Assembly (NCBI GenBank): GCA_937136455.1
Contig: CAKZOO010000051.1
Location: 1 to 64,000, forward strand
Reading direction: 5' to 3'
Length of the DNA: 64,000 nt
Source of the DNA: an uncultured Flavobacteriaceae bacterium
GTDB lineage: Bacteria; Bacteroidota; Bacteroidia; Flavobacteriales; Flavobacteriaceae
Part shown: positions 56,060 through 64,000 of the stretch, in pieces
How the letters are laid out: each line of letters begins with the position of its first letter
How positions within the stretch are numbered: position 1 is the first letter of the stretch
Notes under the pieces: generated by a model
The model's input: only the letters and a program-made list of their open reading frames with translations
Database searches by the model: none
Told to the model about the DNA's origin: nothing
Translations under genes and position numbers: made by a program

Positions 56060-57820
56060 TTAATTTTCTTTTGAGCTCGTTTGAGCTTCATAGAGAGATT
56101 TGTAATAGCCTTCTTTTGCAAGTAGTTCACTGTGAGTCCCTTGTTGTTCTATTTTGCCTTCAGACAATACAATTATTTTATCTGCATTTAAAGCAGAGGA
56201 TACTCGGTGCGAAACAATTAGAGTTGTTTTGTCCTTGGAGGATTCTTTGATATTTCTAAGGATGATTTCCTCTGTTTCTGTGTCTACGGCTGATAAACAA
56301 TCGTCAAAAAGAAATATTTTTGGATCTTTAATAAGTGCTCTTGCTATCGAAACGCGTTGTTTTTGACCACCACTTAGGGTAATACCGCGCTCCCCTAAAA
56401 CCGTATCATAACCTTTGTTAAACTCGATAATATTTTGGTGTACAGCTGCTTTTTTTGCAACTTCCTCTATGGTTTCTTGAGTTGCTTGTTGGGTTCCAAA
56501 TCCAATATTAAAAGCAATAGAATTTGAAAATAAAAAGGCCTCTTGAGGTACCACGCCCATCGCTTTTCTAAGGGAGTTTAATGCAATATTTTGAATGGGT
56601 TCTCCGTCAATGGTTATGACACCTGAATCTACATCGTACATTCTAGTAATGAGATCGATAATGGTGGATTTACCTGCTCCTGTTTTTCCAAGTACAGTCA
56701 GTGTTTCTCCTTTAGAGATAGTGAAACTTACTTCATCAAGAGCCTTTATGCCAGTATCTGGATAGGTAAAGCTTACTTTTTCAAATACAATTTCTCCCTC
56801 AAGTTCTTTTTCAATTGCAGTTTCATTGTCTGTGATGTCAGGAACCACACTTAAAAATTCATTGATTCGCTTCTGTGAAGCTTCAGCTCTTTGTATAATG
56901 GATGATAGCCAACCAACTATGGCTACAGGCCAAGTGAGCATATTGACATAGATGATGAATTCTAAAATCAAACCAACAGATTCAATTTCTCCTTCTATGT
57001 ATCTTTTTCCACCAATAAATATGACAAAAAGGTTACTAATCCCGATCAGCAGCAACATCAATGGAAAAAACCAGGCTTGTACTTTAGCAAGTTCAATACT
57101 TTTAGTTCTTCCTTCATCTGCTAATTGAGAGAGCTCCTCATTTACATTTTGTTCGATTCCATAAGCCTTAATCACAGAGATTCCTGAAAAAGATTCCTGA
57201 GTAAAGGTGGATAGTTTTGATAAAAATTCCTGAACGACAGTTGATCTTTTGTGAATGATTTGAGAAATCTTATAAATCAAAACTGAAAGGATCGGTAAAG
57301 GGAGTAAGGTATAGGTAGCTAAAGTTGGTTCTTTAAGAAACATCAGTGGAATCAAACAAGCAAATAAGGTAATGGTTTGAATTCCGTACATCAGGGCAGG
57401 ACCTACATACATTCTAACCTGTGAAACATCTTCACTGATTCGATTCATCAAATCCCCAGTTCGGTTGTTTTTGTAAAAACTCAAATGTAGCTTTTGGTAG
57501 TGTTTAAAAATTTCATCTTTTAAATCAGCCTCGATGAAACGAGAAACGTTAATAATCGTTTGGCGCATTAAAAAGGTGAAGAAACCAGAGAGCAGTGCTG
57601 CACCTAAAATGATGAGTATGTAATTTAAAAGGGTTACCTTGATATCATCAGTAGTGGCGTCAGGGGAGCTGAGATAAATTTCAACGGCTCTTACAGACTT
57701 GTTAACCATTGGAGGCATAATCAGCGAAAATACCCTAGCAATTATAGTGATTACAATACCTAACAGTAATTTTGTCTTGTATTTTAAGAAGTATTTATTG
57801 AGGTGTTTAAGGGATTTCAT
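56060..57820 (-). CDS. ABC exporter, fused permease and ATPase
   Basis: A 586-residue half-transporter. Six membrane helices (about residues 18-310), then an ATPase domain with Walker A GKTGAGKST near 375, Q-loop in GVVPQEAFLF, signature [15 protein letters not shown], Walker B IFLFDDCLSAVD and the switch His in VSHRVSS. The Walker B ends in Asp (FLFDD) where Glu is usual, so this site may hydrolyse ATP slowly. Such degenerate halves often pair with a second exporter, and the one at 29.6 kb is a candidate. Substrate unknown. Confidence 0.9.
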   Translation of the reverse strand: MKSLKHLNKYFLKYKTKLLLGIVITIIARVFSLIMPPMVNKSVRAVEIYLSSPDATTDDIKVTLLNYILIILGAALLSGFFTFLMRQTIINVSRFIEADLKDEIFKHYQKLHLSFYKNNRTGDLMNRISEDVSQVRMYVGPALMYGIQTITLFACLIPLMFLKEPTLATYTLLPLPILSVLIYKISQIIHKRSTVVQEFLSKLSTFTQESFSGISVIKAYGIEQNVNEELSQLADEGRTKSIELAKVQAWFFPLMLLLIGISNLFVIFIGGKRYIEGEIESVGLILEFIIYVNMLTWPVAIVGWLSSIIQRAEASQKRINEFLSVVPDITDNETAIEKELEGEIVFEKVSFTYPDTGIKALDEVSFTISKGETLTVLGKTGAGKSTIIDLITRMYDVDSGVITIDGEPIQNIALNSLRKAMGVVPQEAFLFSNSIAFNIGFGTQQATQETIEEVAKKAAVHQNIIEFNKGYDTVLGERGITLSGGQKQRVSIARALIKDPKIFLFDDCLSAVDTETEEIILRNIKESSKDKTTLIVSHRVSSALNADKIIVLSEGKIEQQGTHSELLAKEGYYKSLYEAQTSSKEN

Positions 57821-57853
57821 CTAATTGTTTTAAGAGCTGAAGTAAACAGTGAA

Positions 57854-57861
57854 CAAATATA
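57854..57861 (-). promoter_or_regulatory. -7 element of the ABC exporter gene
   Basis: A perfect TATATTTG on the minus strand, 33 bases upstream of the ATG; no clear -33 TTG. It is divergent from the nusB promoter about 60 bases away. Confidence 0.5.
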
Positions 57862-57918
57862 GTAGGTTTGTGTGAAATCACAGGAATAGCATTAAACTTA
57901 TTTGTAAAGATATTTGAC

Positions 57919-57947
57919 TTGTATTCTACAATAATGTATTATTTTTG
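57919..57947 (+). promoter_or_regulatory. Promoter of nusB
   Basis: TTG at 57919-57921, an 18-base spacer, and a perfect TAnnTTTG (TATTTTTG) at 57940-57947, 33 bases before the ATG. Confidence 0.7.
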
Positions 57948-57980
57948 CATTGAAATTGTTTTTAAAATAAGTTCTTATAC

Positions 57981-58925
57981 ATGTTAACAAGAAGGCATAT
58001 TAGAGTAAAAGTGATGCAGGGAATCTACGCATTGCAACATTCAAAAGACAGCAATTTAAAGGAGCAAGAATTGTTTTTGCAGAAGAGTATGGCTAATATG
58101 TTTACGCTCTACACTTCCTTGTTAGCACTCCTTTTAGAGCTTAAAGCGATGGCCGAAAATCAATTAGAAGTCAGCTCTAAGAAATACATCAAAGAAACAA
58201 CACCTACTTTTAAAAACCCTTCAAAGTTTGCAGATAACGCGGTTTTAAAGCTGCTTTTTGAAGATAGCTTTCTAACAGAAACTATCGAGTCTAAAAAGTT
58301 GAAGATTTGGTATCTCAATCCTGAGTATGTAAAGATTTTATACAAAGAAATCACCACAAGCGAAGTTTATAAAATCTATATGGAATCAGAGGAGATCAGT
58401 TTTGATGCTGATAGAGATTTTATTGTAGAGGTTTTTAAAAACATTATAGCTCCAAACGAGAAACTTTACGAATTTTTAGAAGACGATCAGTTGACCTGGA
58501 TTGATGACTTACCAATAGTCAATACCTTCTTGCTTAAAAAATTAAAGAAATTAACGGATTATTCAACTGAGAGTTTATTGCCTGCACTCAAGGTCGATAA
58601 AGAAGATTTAGATTTTGGTTTAAATCTATTGAGAAAATGCAGTCTTAAATCTGAAGAATTAATTCAACAATACGTCGATAAAACAGCCAATTGGGACAAA
58701 GAACGAATAGCAGATTTAGATGCGATATTACTTCAAATGGCTATTTGTGAGTTTATGAATTTCCCATCTATACCTGTACGCGTGAGTTTGAACGAGTATT
58801 TAGAGATTGCTAAGGAGTATTCTTCACCTAAGAGTAGTATTTTTATCAATGGAATTTTAGATACGGTTTCCAATGAATTAAAAGAAAACGGAAAACTAAA
58901 GAAAAGCGGTAGAGGTTTACTATAA
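57981..58925 (+). CDS. nusB: Transcription antitermination factor NusB, long form
   Basis: RNA-binding factor of the antitermination complex on rRNA operons. It has 314 residues where most bacteria have ~140. The NusB fold begins MLTRRHIRVKVMQGIYALQHS. The long middle (~40-210) is helical and charged. The recognisable C-terminal half has LLRKCSLKSEELIQQYVDK, ANWDKERIADLDAILLQMAICEF (split by a loop) and IPVRVSLNEYLEIAKEYSSPKSSIFINGILD. The long form is usual in Bacteroidota. First of a run with DUF1573, yajC and probably more. Confidence 0.95.
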   Translation: MLTRRHIRVKVMQGIYALQHSKDSNLKEQELFLQKSMANMFTLYTSLLALLLELKAMAENQLEVSSKKYIKETTPTFKNPSKFADNAVLKLLFEDSFLTETIESKKLKIWYLNPEYVKILYKEITTSEVYKIYMESEEISFDADRDFIVEVFKNIIAPNEKLYEFLEDDQLTWIDDLPIVNTFLLKKLKKLTDYSTESLLPALKVDKEDLDFGLNLLRKCSLKSEELIQQYVDKTANWDKERIADLDAILLQMAICEFMNFPSIPVRVSLNEYLEIAKEYSSPKSSIFINGILDTVSNELKENGKLKKSGRGLL

Positions 58926-58968
58926 ATTTTATAATTTTAGCCGACGAACTTAAAAAGCAAATAACACA

Positions 58969-59424
58969 ATGAAAAAAGCATTATTAATAGTAGGAGTAAT
59001 TGGACTTGTTGGTTTTACATCTTGTAAAGACAAAACCACACAGAAAATGAACATCGATCAAACTGAAGTTTCTTCAGCAAAGTCACAGTCGAATATGGCA
59101 GTTATGGTTTTTGATAAAAAAGTTCACGACTTTGGAGAAATTCAACAAAATGCTCCACAGGAGACCGTATTTACCTTTACCAATACTGGAGATGCTCCAC
59201 TGATTATCACTAACGCTACTAGTAGCTGTGGATGTACCATTCCTGAATATCCAAAAAACACTCCAATCGCACCTGGTGAAAAAGGAAACCTTAAGGTGAA
59301 GTTCAATGGATCGGGTATGAATAAAGTAACCAAGACGATTCGTGTTCAAACCAACACTGCTTCTGGAGAAGAAATCTTACAAATTCACGCCTTTGTAGTT
59401 CCTAAGAACGCAATGGCTAATTAA
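58969..59424 (+). CDS. DUF1573 lipoprotein
   Basis: A 151-residue lipoprotein with lipobox GFTSC (Cys19), then an Ig-like beta-sandwich of the DUF1573 family: VHDFGEIQQ near residue 50 and the central FTNTGDAPLIITNATSSCGC. PGEKGNLKVKF follows, and the C-terminal strand is IRVQTNTASGEE. DUF1573 proteins are very common in Bacteroidota and are probably periplasmic or surface-linked. No enzyme function known. Between nusB and yajC on the same strand, with 43- and 28-base gaps. Confidence 0.9.
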   Translation: MKKALLIVGVIGLVGFTSCKDKTTQKMNIDQTEVSSAKSQSNMAVMVFDKKVHDFGEIQQNAPQETVFTFTNTGDAPLIITNATSSCGCTIPEYPKNTPIAPGEKGNLKVKFNGSGMNKVTKTIRVQTNTASGEEILQIHAFVVPKNAMAN

Positions 59425-59452
59425 TTAAATATAAATTTTTAATAAGTATTCA

Positions 59453-59731
59453 ATGGAGAATTTAAACCAGTTTTTGCCAATGTTTATGATCATTGCAGTG
59501 GCGTATTTTTTTATGATTCGCCCTCAGATCAAAAAGCAAAAACAAGAAAAAGCTTTTGCTAGTAGTTTATCTAAAGGTGATAAGGTTGTAACTAAAAGTG
59601 GAATGTACGGAAAGATTGTAGAACTTAACGATGCTGATAATTCATGTGTGATTGAAACCATGGCAGGAAAGATTAAGTTTGATCGTTCAGCAATTTCCAT
59701 GGATATGAGTAAAAAACAAAGCAAGAGCTAA
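59453..59731 (+). CDS. yajC: Preprotein translocase subunit YajC
   Basis: Small single-helix Sec accessory protein that binds SecDF, 92 residues. The N-terminal membrane helix spans about residues 6-21 ([14 protein letters not shown]), followed by the family motif [13 protein letters not shown], and [19 protein letters not shown]. Last gene before the terminator in the nusB-DUF1573-yajC run. Its functional partner secDF is 42 kb away in this window. Confidence 0.95.
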   Translation: MENLNQFLPMFMIIAVAYFFMIRPQIKKQKQEKAFASSLSKGDKVVTKSGMYGKIVELNDADNSCVIETMAGKIKFDRSAISMDMSKKQSKS

Positions 59732-59752
59732 AATCTTCATTCATGTATAAAG

Positions 59753-59778
59753 AGCAACCAATAGGTTGCTTTTTTTTT
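59753..59778 (+). terminator. Rho-independent terminator of the nusB-yajC transcript
   Basis: A seven-base-pair stem AGCAACC / GGTTGCT with loop AATA and eight T. It lies between yajC and pyrD and supports starting pyrD downstream at 59803. Confidence 0.85.
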
Positions 59779-59802
59779 AATCGTTTATTGTATTTTTACA
59801 GT

Positions 59803-60837
59803 ATGTATAAAAGAATTATTCGCCCCCTATTCTTTATGCTCGATCCCGAGCGTGTTCACCACATTGCAACTTTTCTGTTAAAATTGTCATCATCTATAGG
59901 TTTAAGGCCCTTGATTAGAAGTTTGCATCAATTTCATCACCCTGATTTAGAACGTGAGGTATTTGGTATTAAATTTAAAAATCCAGTAGGATTAGCAGCA
60001 GGATTTGATAAGAATGCTGAAATGTATAAAGAACTATCGGATTTGGGTTTTGGATTTGTTGAGATCGGAACCTTAACACCTAAACCGCAGCCAGGTAATG
60101 ATAAAAAACGATTGTTTCGACTCAAAAAAGATCAGGCGATTATCAATCGAATGGGATTTAACAACAAAGGGGTTGATGTTGCTGTTCGCAAGCTGAAGAA
60201 AAACAAGAACATACTCATTGGAGGAAATATTGGAAAGAATAAAGTAACTCCTAATGAAAAAGCAGTTGATGATTATATCTATTGTTTTAGAGCTCTCTTT
60301 TATTATGTTGATTATTTTGTGGTCAATGTAAGTTCTCCAAATACACCAGGACTTAGAGAACTTCAAGACAAGAAGCCACTTAGTAAGATACTTTTAGCAC
60401 TTAAAGAAGAAAATGTAATCATAGCAAAAAATAATTCAGTAGCTCCAAAACCAATTTTACTTAAAATTGCACCAGATCTTACAGATGATCAGTTAATAGA
60501 TATTGTTGATATCGTTAATGAAACAAAGATTGATGGAGTTATCGCTACCAATACTATTTTATCTAGGGAAGGATTAGCTTCTGATAAGAATTTAGTAGAA
60601 GAGGCCGGAGGTCTTAGTGGAAAGCCATTAAGAGAACGTTCTACTGAGGTCATTCGATTCTTACATCAAAAATCAAAGGGAAGTTTTCCAATTATTGGAG
60701 TAGGTGGGATTCACAGTGCTGAGGATGCACTTGAAAAATTAGAAGCTGGAGCAACTCTGATACAGCTGTGGACTGGATTTATATACGAAGGTCCAGCACT
60801 TATTAAAAAAATAAACAAAGCACTGTTGAAACGCTAA
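59803..60837 (+). CDS. pyrD: Quinone-dependent dihydroorotate dehydrogenase
   Basis: FMN enzyme of pyrimidine synthesis, class 2 (membrane-associated, quinone-linked), 344 residues from the chosen ATG. An in-frame ATG at 59743 would put the terminator hairpin inside the coding region, so it is rejected. Motifs: [35 protein letters not shown], the catalytic Ser in [14 protein letters not shown], and the phosphate-binding [23 protein letters not shown]. The N-terminal helices that sit on the membrane are present. Three bases before the LysE gene. Confidence 0.96.
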   Translation: MYKRIIRPLFFMLDPERVHHIATFLLKLSSSIGLRPLIRSLHQFHHPDLEREVFGIKFKNPVGLAAGFDKNAEMYKELSDLGFGFVEIGTLTPKPQPGNDKKRLFRLKKDQAIINRMGFNNKGVDVAVRKLKKNKNILIGGNIGKNKVTPNEKAVDDYIYCFRALFYYVDYFVVNVSSPNTPGLRELQDKKPLSKILLALKEENVIIAKNNSVAPKPILLKIAPDLTDDQLIDIVDIVNETKIDGVIATNTILSREGLASDKNLVEEAGGLSGKPLRERSTEVIRFLHQKSKGSFPIIGVGGIHSAEDALEKLEAGATLIQLWTGFIYEGPALIKKINKALLKR

Positions 60838-60840
60838 ACT

Positions 60841-61479
60841 ATGTTGACTCTGAAGATAGTATCGATTTTCGCAGTGAATGTTTTTGTATTAGCGCTAATG
60901 CCAGGTCCCGATAATATCTTTGTCGCTATTCAAAGCTTGTCTTATGGTAAAAAACACGGACTAGCGACTGTTCTTGGTTTGGTTAGTGGGTGTCTAGTAC
61001 ATACACTACTTGTTGCATTTGGGGTCTCAGCACTTATCAAAAACAGCGAATTAATCTATTCGATTATCATTGTGTTTGGAGCTGCTTATCTACTTTACTT
61101 AGCTTATAAAGTTTACGGATCTGAAATCCAAATCGATTTAAAACGATCCAATACCCCAAAACTAAATCTGGTTCAATCCTATAAAAAGGGTGTGGTAATG
61201 AATGTGCTCAATCCCAAAGTTGGAATCTTTTTTTTAGCATTTTTTCCTGCATTTTTATTCTCTGATTCCATCAGTGTTAGCAATCAATTTATTTTTCTGG
61301 GACTTATTTTTGCGCTCATCACTTTTATTGTTTTTTCAACTATAGCATTAATGGCCTCAATGCTTCATAAATACAGTGCTACAAACTCTCAGTTGTTTTG
61401 GATTAAATGGATTCAAATTTCAGTGTTTATACTTATAGCGTTTTATATTCTTTGGTCTCATTTTTATTCCTATTTTTAA
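60841..61479 (+). CDS. LysE/RhtB-family amino-acid exporter
   Basis: Inner-membrane efflux protein of 212 residues with six hydrophobic helices. Family motifs are MPGPDNIFVAIQSLSYGKKHG near residues 20-40 (Pro-Gly-Pro turn), GAAYLLYLAYK near 80 and the conserved segment KKGVVMNVLNPKVGIFFLAFFPAF. The substrate (amino acid or small metabolite) is unknown. Between pyrD (3-base gap) and HMG-CoA lyase (16-base gap), so cotranscribed. Confidence 0.93.
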   Translation: MLTLKIVSIFAVNVFVLALMPGPDNIFVAIQSLSYGKKHGLATVLGLVSGCLVHTLLVAFGVSALIKNSELIYSIIIVFGAAYLLYLAYKVYGSEIQIDLKRSNTPKLNLVQSYKKGVVMNVLNPKVGIFFLAFFPAFLFSDSISVSNQFIFLGLIFALITFIVFSTIALMASMLHKYSATNSQLFWIKWIQISVFILIAFYILWSHFYSYF

Positions 61480-61495
61480 GCTAGGAATCAACCAA

Positions 61496-62362
61496 ATGAA
61501 TAATTCACTGCGTATAATTGAATGTCCAAGAGATGCCATGCAAGGCATCAAGACTTTTATACCAACTTCTGACAAAGTTTACTATTTACAGTCGCTGTTA
61601 AACTGCAATTTTCACACCCTTGATTTTGGATCCTTTGTGTCTCCTAAAGCAATTCCACAGATGAGTGACACGGCTGAGGTTTTAAAAGCCTTGGATCTAT
61701 CTAAAACTAAAACCAAACTGTTGTCAATTGTAGCTAACGAAAGAGGGGCGGTAGATGCCTTAAAACATTCAGAAATTGATTATTTGGGCTATCCTTTTTC
61801 CATTTCTGAAAACTTTCAGATGAGAAATACACATAAGAGTATTGAAGAGTCTGTTGTCGTTTTAGAAAAGATTATAGATCTTGCAACAGAAAAGAACAAA
61901 GAAGTAGTCACCTATCTGTCTATGGGATTTGGCAATCCCTATGGAGATCCATGGAACACTGAAATTGTTGCTTCATGGGTTTCAAAACTCGATTCGATGG
62001 GCGTAAAAATTATTTCACTTTCTGATACAGTTGGGACTGCCAAGACAGAGGATATACAAATGCTTTTTGAGCGATTGATCCCCAGGTATCCGCAGATAGA
62101 GTTTGGAGCTCATTTACACACACACCCTAAGTCTTGGAAGCCCAAAGTCGAAGCGGCATTTTTAGGAGGGTGTAGACGCTTCGATGGAGCAATTCAAGGA
62201 TTTGGTGGTTGTCCTATGGCTATGGATGCTCTCACTGGCAATATGCCTACTGAGAAAATTCTCTCTTTTTGTTCGAAGCACAAATTAGAAACGGGTGTCA
62301 ATTGGATGGCATTTGAAGCGGCTCATAACAAAGCGACAGACTTATTTGGCAAATACCATTAA
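61496..62362 (+). CDS. Hydroxymethylglutaryl-CoA lyase
   Basis: Splits HMG-CoA to acetyl-CoA and acetoacetate, the last step of leucine catabolism. It has 288 residues in a DRE-TIM barrel. The active-site start normally reading GPRDGLQ is ECPRDAMQG, retaining Arg12 and Asp13. It is followed by DFGSFVSPKAIPQMSD, the metal-binding HLHTHP, DGAIQGFGGCPMA with catalytic-type Cys239, and GNMPTE. Related DRE-TIM enzymes (e.g. mvaB-type) share these parts. Activity is likely but the variant first motif deserves care. Confidence 0.88.
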   Translation: MNNSLRIIECPRDAMQGIKTFIPTSDKVYYLQSLLNCNFHTLDFGSFVSPKAIPQMSDTAEVLKALDLSKTKTKLLSIVANERGAVDALKHSEIDYLGYPFSISENFQMRNTHKSIEESVVVLEKIIDLATEKNKEVVTYLSMGFGNPYGDPWNTEIVASWVSKLDSMGVKIISLSDTVGTAKTEDIQMLFERLIPRYPQIEFGAHLHTHPKSWKPKVEAAFLGGCRRFDGAIQGFGGCPMAMDALTGNMPTEKILSFCSKHKLETGVNWMAFEAAHNKATDLFGKYH

Positions 62363-62380
62363 AAACTTATTTTTTATCTG

Positions 62381-62388
62381 TATATTTG
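62381..62388 (+). promoter_or_regulatory. -7 element of guaB
   Basis: A perfect TATATTTG, 23 bases before the guaB ATG, with no clear -33 TTG. Confidence 0.52.
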
Positions 62389-62411
62389 CACGCAATTAAT
62401 CCTTAATTGCC

Positions 62412-63884
62412 ATGGAAGCTCATCAAAACAAAATTATTGGAGAAGGTCTAACGTACGACGACGTTCTATTAATTCCAGCCTATTCGGAAATACTTCCTAG
62501 AGAAGTGTCCATCGAATCAAAATTTACAAAAAATATCAGTCTTAATGTTCCTATTGTTTCTGCAGCAATGGATACCGTTACTGAATCTAAAATGGCTATT
62601 GCTATGGCTAGAGAGGGTGGTATTGGTGTATTGCATAAAAACATGACCATAGAACAACAAGCCCTAAAGGTTCGCAAAGTTAAAAGAGCTGAAAGTGGAA
62701 TGATTATCGATCCTGTAACACTGCCCATAAGTGCTACTGTTAAAGATGCAAATGATGCAATGAGAGAATACAGCATTGGAGGTATTCCTGTTGTTGGTGA
62801 AAACAAGGAGCTGTTGGGTATTGTGACCAATAGAGATTTGCGTTTTGAAAAGAAAAATGACAAAAAGATTTCTGAAGTAATGACTTCAGAGCACATTGTT
62901 ACTGCATCTGCAGGAACTTCACTTACTCAAGCTGAAGCAATCCTTAAGAAACACAAAATTGAAAAACTACCTGTTGTTGATGATCAAAATAGATTAATAG
63001 GATTAATCACTTTTAGAGATATAACAAAACTAGGTCAAAAACCTATTGCAAATAAAGATGTTTATGGACGATTAAGAGTAGCTGCTGCTATTGGTGTAAC
63101 TGGTGATGCTGTCGATAGAGCAGAGGCACTTGTCAACGCTGGGGTGGATGCTATTATTATCGATACAGCTCACGGACATACCAAAGGTGTAGTTAGTGTA
63201 CTCAAAGAAGTTAAATCTAAGTTTCCTCAAATTGATGTAGTTGTAGGAAATATCGCTACAGCTGAAGCTGCTAAATATCTTGTTGAAGCAGGTGCTGATG
63301 CTGTTAAAGTTGGAATTGGACCAGGTTCAATCTGTACGACTCGTGTAGTTGCTGGTGTTGGATTTCCTCAATTTTCAGCAGTTCTAGAAGTTGCTGCAGC
63401 GATCAAAGGATCTGGAGTTCCAGTAATTGCAGATGGAGGAATTCGCTATACAGGAGATATTCCTAAAGCAATCGCAGCTGGGGCTGACTGTGTGATGCTC
63501 GGTTCACTTCTTGCAGGAACTAAAGAATCACCAGGAGAAACCATTATATACGAAGGACGTAAGTTTAAGTCTTACAGAGGTATGGGTTCAGTAGAAGCGA
63601 TGAAACAAGGATCTAAAGATCGTTACTTCCAAGATGTAGAGGACGATATTAAAAAGTTAGTTCCAGAAGGAATTGTAGGAAGAGTACCTTATAAAGGAGA
63701 ACTTTATGAGAGTATTCACCAATTCGTAGGTGGATTAAAAGCAGGTATGGGATACTGTGGAGCAAAAGACGTTCCAACCCTTAAAGAATCTTCTCGCTTT
63801 GTGAAAATTACAGCAAGTGGAATACACGAATCACATCCACACGATGTAACCATTACCAAAGAATCTCCTAACTACAGTAGATAG
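62412..63884 (+). CDS. guaB: Inosine-5'-monophosphate dehydrogenase
   Basis: Oxidises IMP to XMP with NAD, the committed step to GTP. It has 490 residues. The TIM barrel is interrupted by tandem CBS domains (about residues 95-215: [20 protein letters not shown] and [17 protein letters not shown]). The catalytic Cys308 lies in [11 protein letters not shown], with [13 protein letters not shown] and the mobile flap segment [14 protein letters not shown] following. Probably monocistronic. Confidence 0.98.
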   Translation: MEAHQNKIIGEGLTYDDVLLIPAYSEILPREVSIESKFTKNISLNVPIVSAAMDTVTESKMAIAMAREGGIGVLHKNMTIEQQALKVRKVKRAESGMIIDPVTLPISATVKDANDAMREYSIGGIPVVGENKELLGIVTNRDLRFEKKNDKKISEVMTSEHIVTASAGTSLTQAEAILKKHKIEKLPVVDDQNRLIGLITFRDITKLGQKPIANKDVYGRLRVAAAIGVTGDAVDRAEALVNAGVDAIIIDTAHGHTKGVVSVLKEVKSKFPQIDVVVGNIATAEAAKYLVEAGADAVKVGIGPGSICTTRVVAGVGFPQFSAVLEVAAAIKGSGVPVIADGGIRYTGDIPKAIAAGADCVMLGSLLAGTKESPGETIIYEGRKFKSYRGMGSVEAMKQGSKDRYFQDVEDDIKKLVPEGIVGRVPYKGELYESIHQFVGGLKAGMGYCGAKDVPTLKESSRFVKITASGIHESHPHDVTITKESPNYSR

Positions 63885-63915
63885 GAATTACTTACAATGA
63901 TAAAATTTTAGATAG

Positions 63916-63999
63916 TTATTGGCCTGCGTAAGTGGGCCAATCTTTTGTTTTATAGATATTATCTCCAAAGTATATAGCAACTTTTAGGAAAGGATCCAC
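63916..63999 (-). CDS. Possible 3' end of a minus-strand gene (5' outside window)
   Basis: A minus-strand frame stays open from the window edge to a TAA at 63918-63916, giving 27 residues: VDPFLKVAIYFG, DNIYKTKDWP and TYAGQ in order. The composition looks protein-like, and the other two minus frames close early. It would converge on guaB with 31 bases between. Too short to assign; it might be chance. Confidence 0.4.
   Translation of the reverse strand: MDPFLKVAIYFGDNIYKTKDWPTYAGQ
63918..63950 (+). terminator. Possible terminator of guaB
   Basis: An inverted repeat TTGGCC / GGCCAA with three further, partly wobble, pairs and a T-rich tract after it. It overlaps the possible minus-strand gene end, so it could instead be coding sequence. 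Confidence 0.4.
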
Positions 64000-64000
64000 T

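Overview
The window looks like a stretch of chromosome from a member of the Flavobacteriia/Bacteroidota. The supporting signs are low G+C coding sequence and many promoters of the Bacteroidota type (TTG about 19 bases upstream of TAnnTTTG). Leaders lack strong Shine-Dalgarno sequences. Several protein architectures are typical of the phylum: a fused SecDF, a Rho with a long disordered insertion, a long NusB, a DnaJ with half of the zinc centre, a cyclophilin-FKBP fusion, and small families such as DUF2911, DUF1599, DUF3276, DUF4293 and BT_3928. I see no prophage, transposase, CRISPR array or rRNA, and one tRNA gene (Glu, TTC). No gap between genes exceeds 300 bases.

Layout. 1-9.9 kb: the 3' part of typA, a polyphosphate-glucokinase-like ROK protein, an FtsE-like ATPase, a large secreted TPR protein joined to a plug-less outer-membrane barrel, a lipoprotein amidohydrolase and a DUF2911 protein. 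10-18 kb: asnB, gyrB, mdh and secDF. 18-24 kb (minus strand): folE-cysS-yidD-lgt-ABC ATPase and a Tyr/Ser-rich lipoprotein. 24-28 kb: proS, tRNA-Glu, rpsT, then rho on the other strand. 28-33 kb: phosphoesterase, truA, ABC exporter, diadenylate cyclase, folP. 33-37 kb: DUF1599, BT_3928-type DoxX protein, tpiA, prmA, clpS. 36.8-41 kb: two half-size YeeE/YedE permeases, a membrane glycosyltransferase, and a metallo-beta-lactamase/double-rhodanese protein, suggesting sulfane-sulfur handling. 42.2-46 kb: trxA, a methyltransferase, an SDR protein, grpE and dnaJ. 46-51 kb: MscS channel, an NtrC-type regulator without a DNA-binding domain, M28 peptidase, dual immunophilin and a YfiT-like DinB protein. 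51-58 kb (minus strand): thioredoxin-fold protein, acyltransferase, CsaA, M14 carboxypeptidase, DUF3276 and an ABC exporter. 58-64 kb: nusB, DUF1573 lipoprotein, yajC, pyrD, LysE exporter, HMG-CoA lyase, guaB.

Most of the window is conserved housekeeping sequence. The clear anomaly is at 40.93-42.24 kb. Two genes (a lipoprotein with a glycine-zipper tail and a small two-helix membrane protein) are visibly more A+T-rich than their neighbours. They sit between two perfect 40-base copies of the same rho-independent terminator. The DNA just after the left copy also resembles a decayed start of trxA, which follows the right copy. This looks like a young inserted or duplicated two-gene cassette. 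A toxin/immunity-like or envelope role is possible but is only inference.
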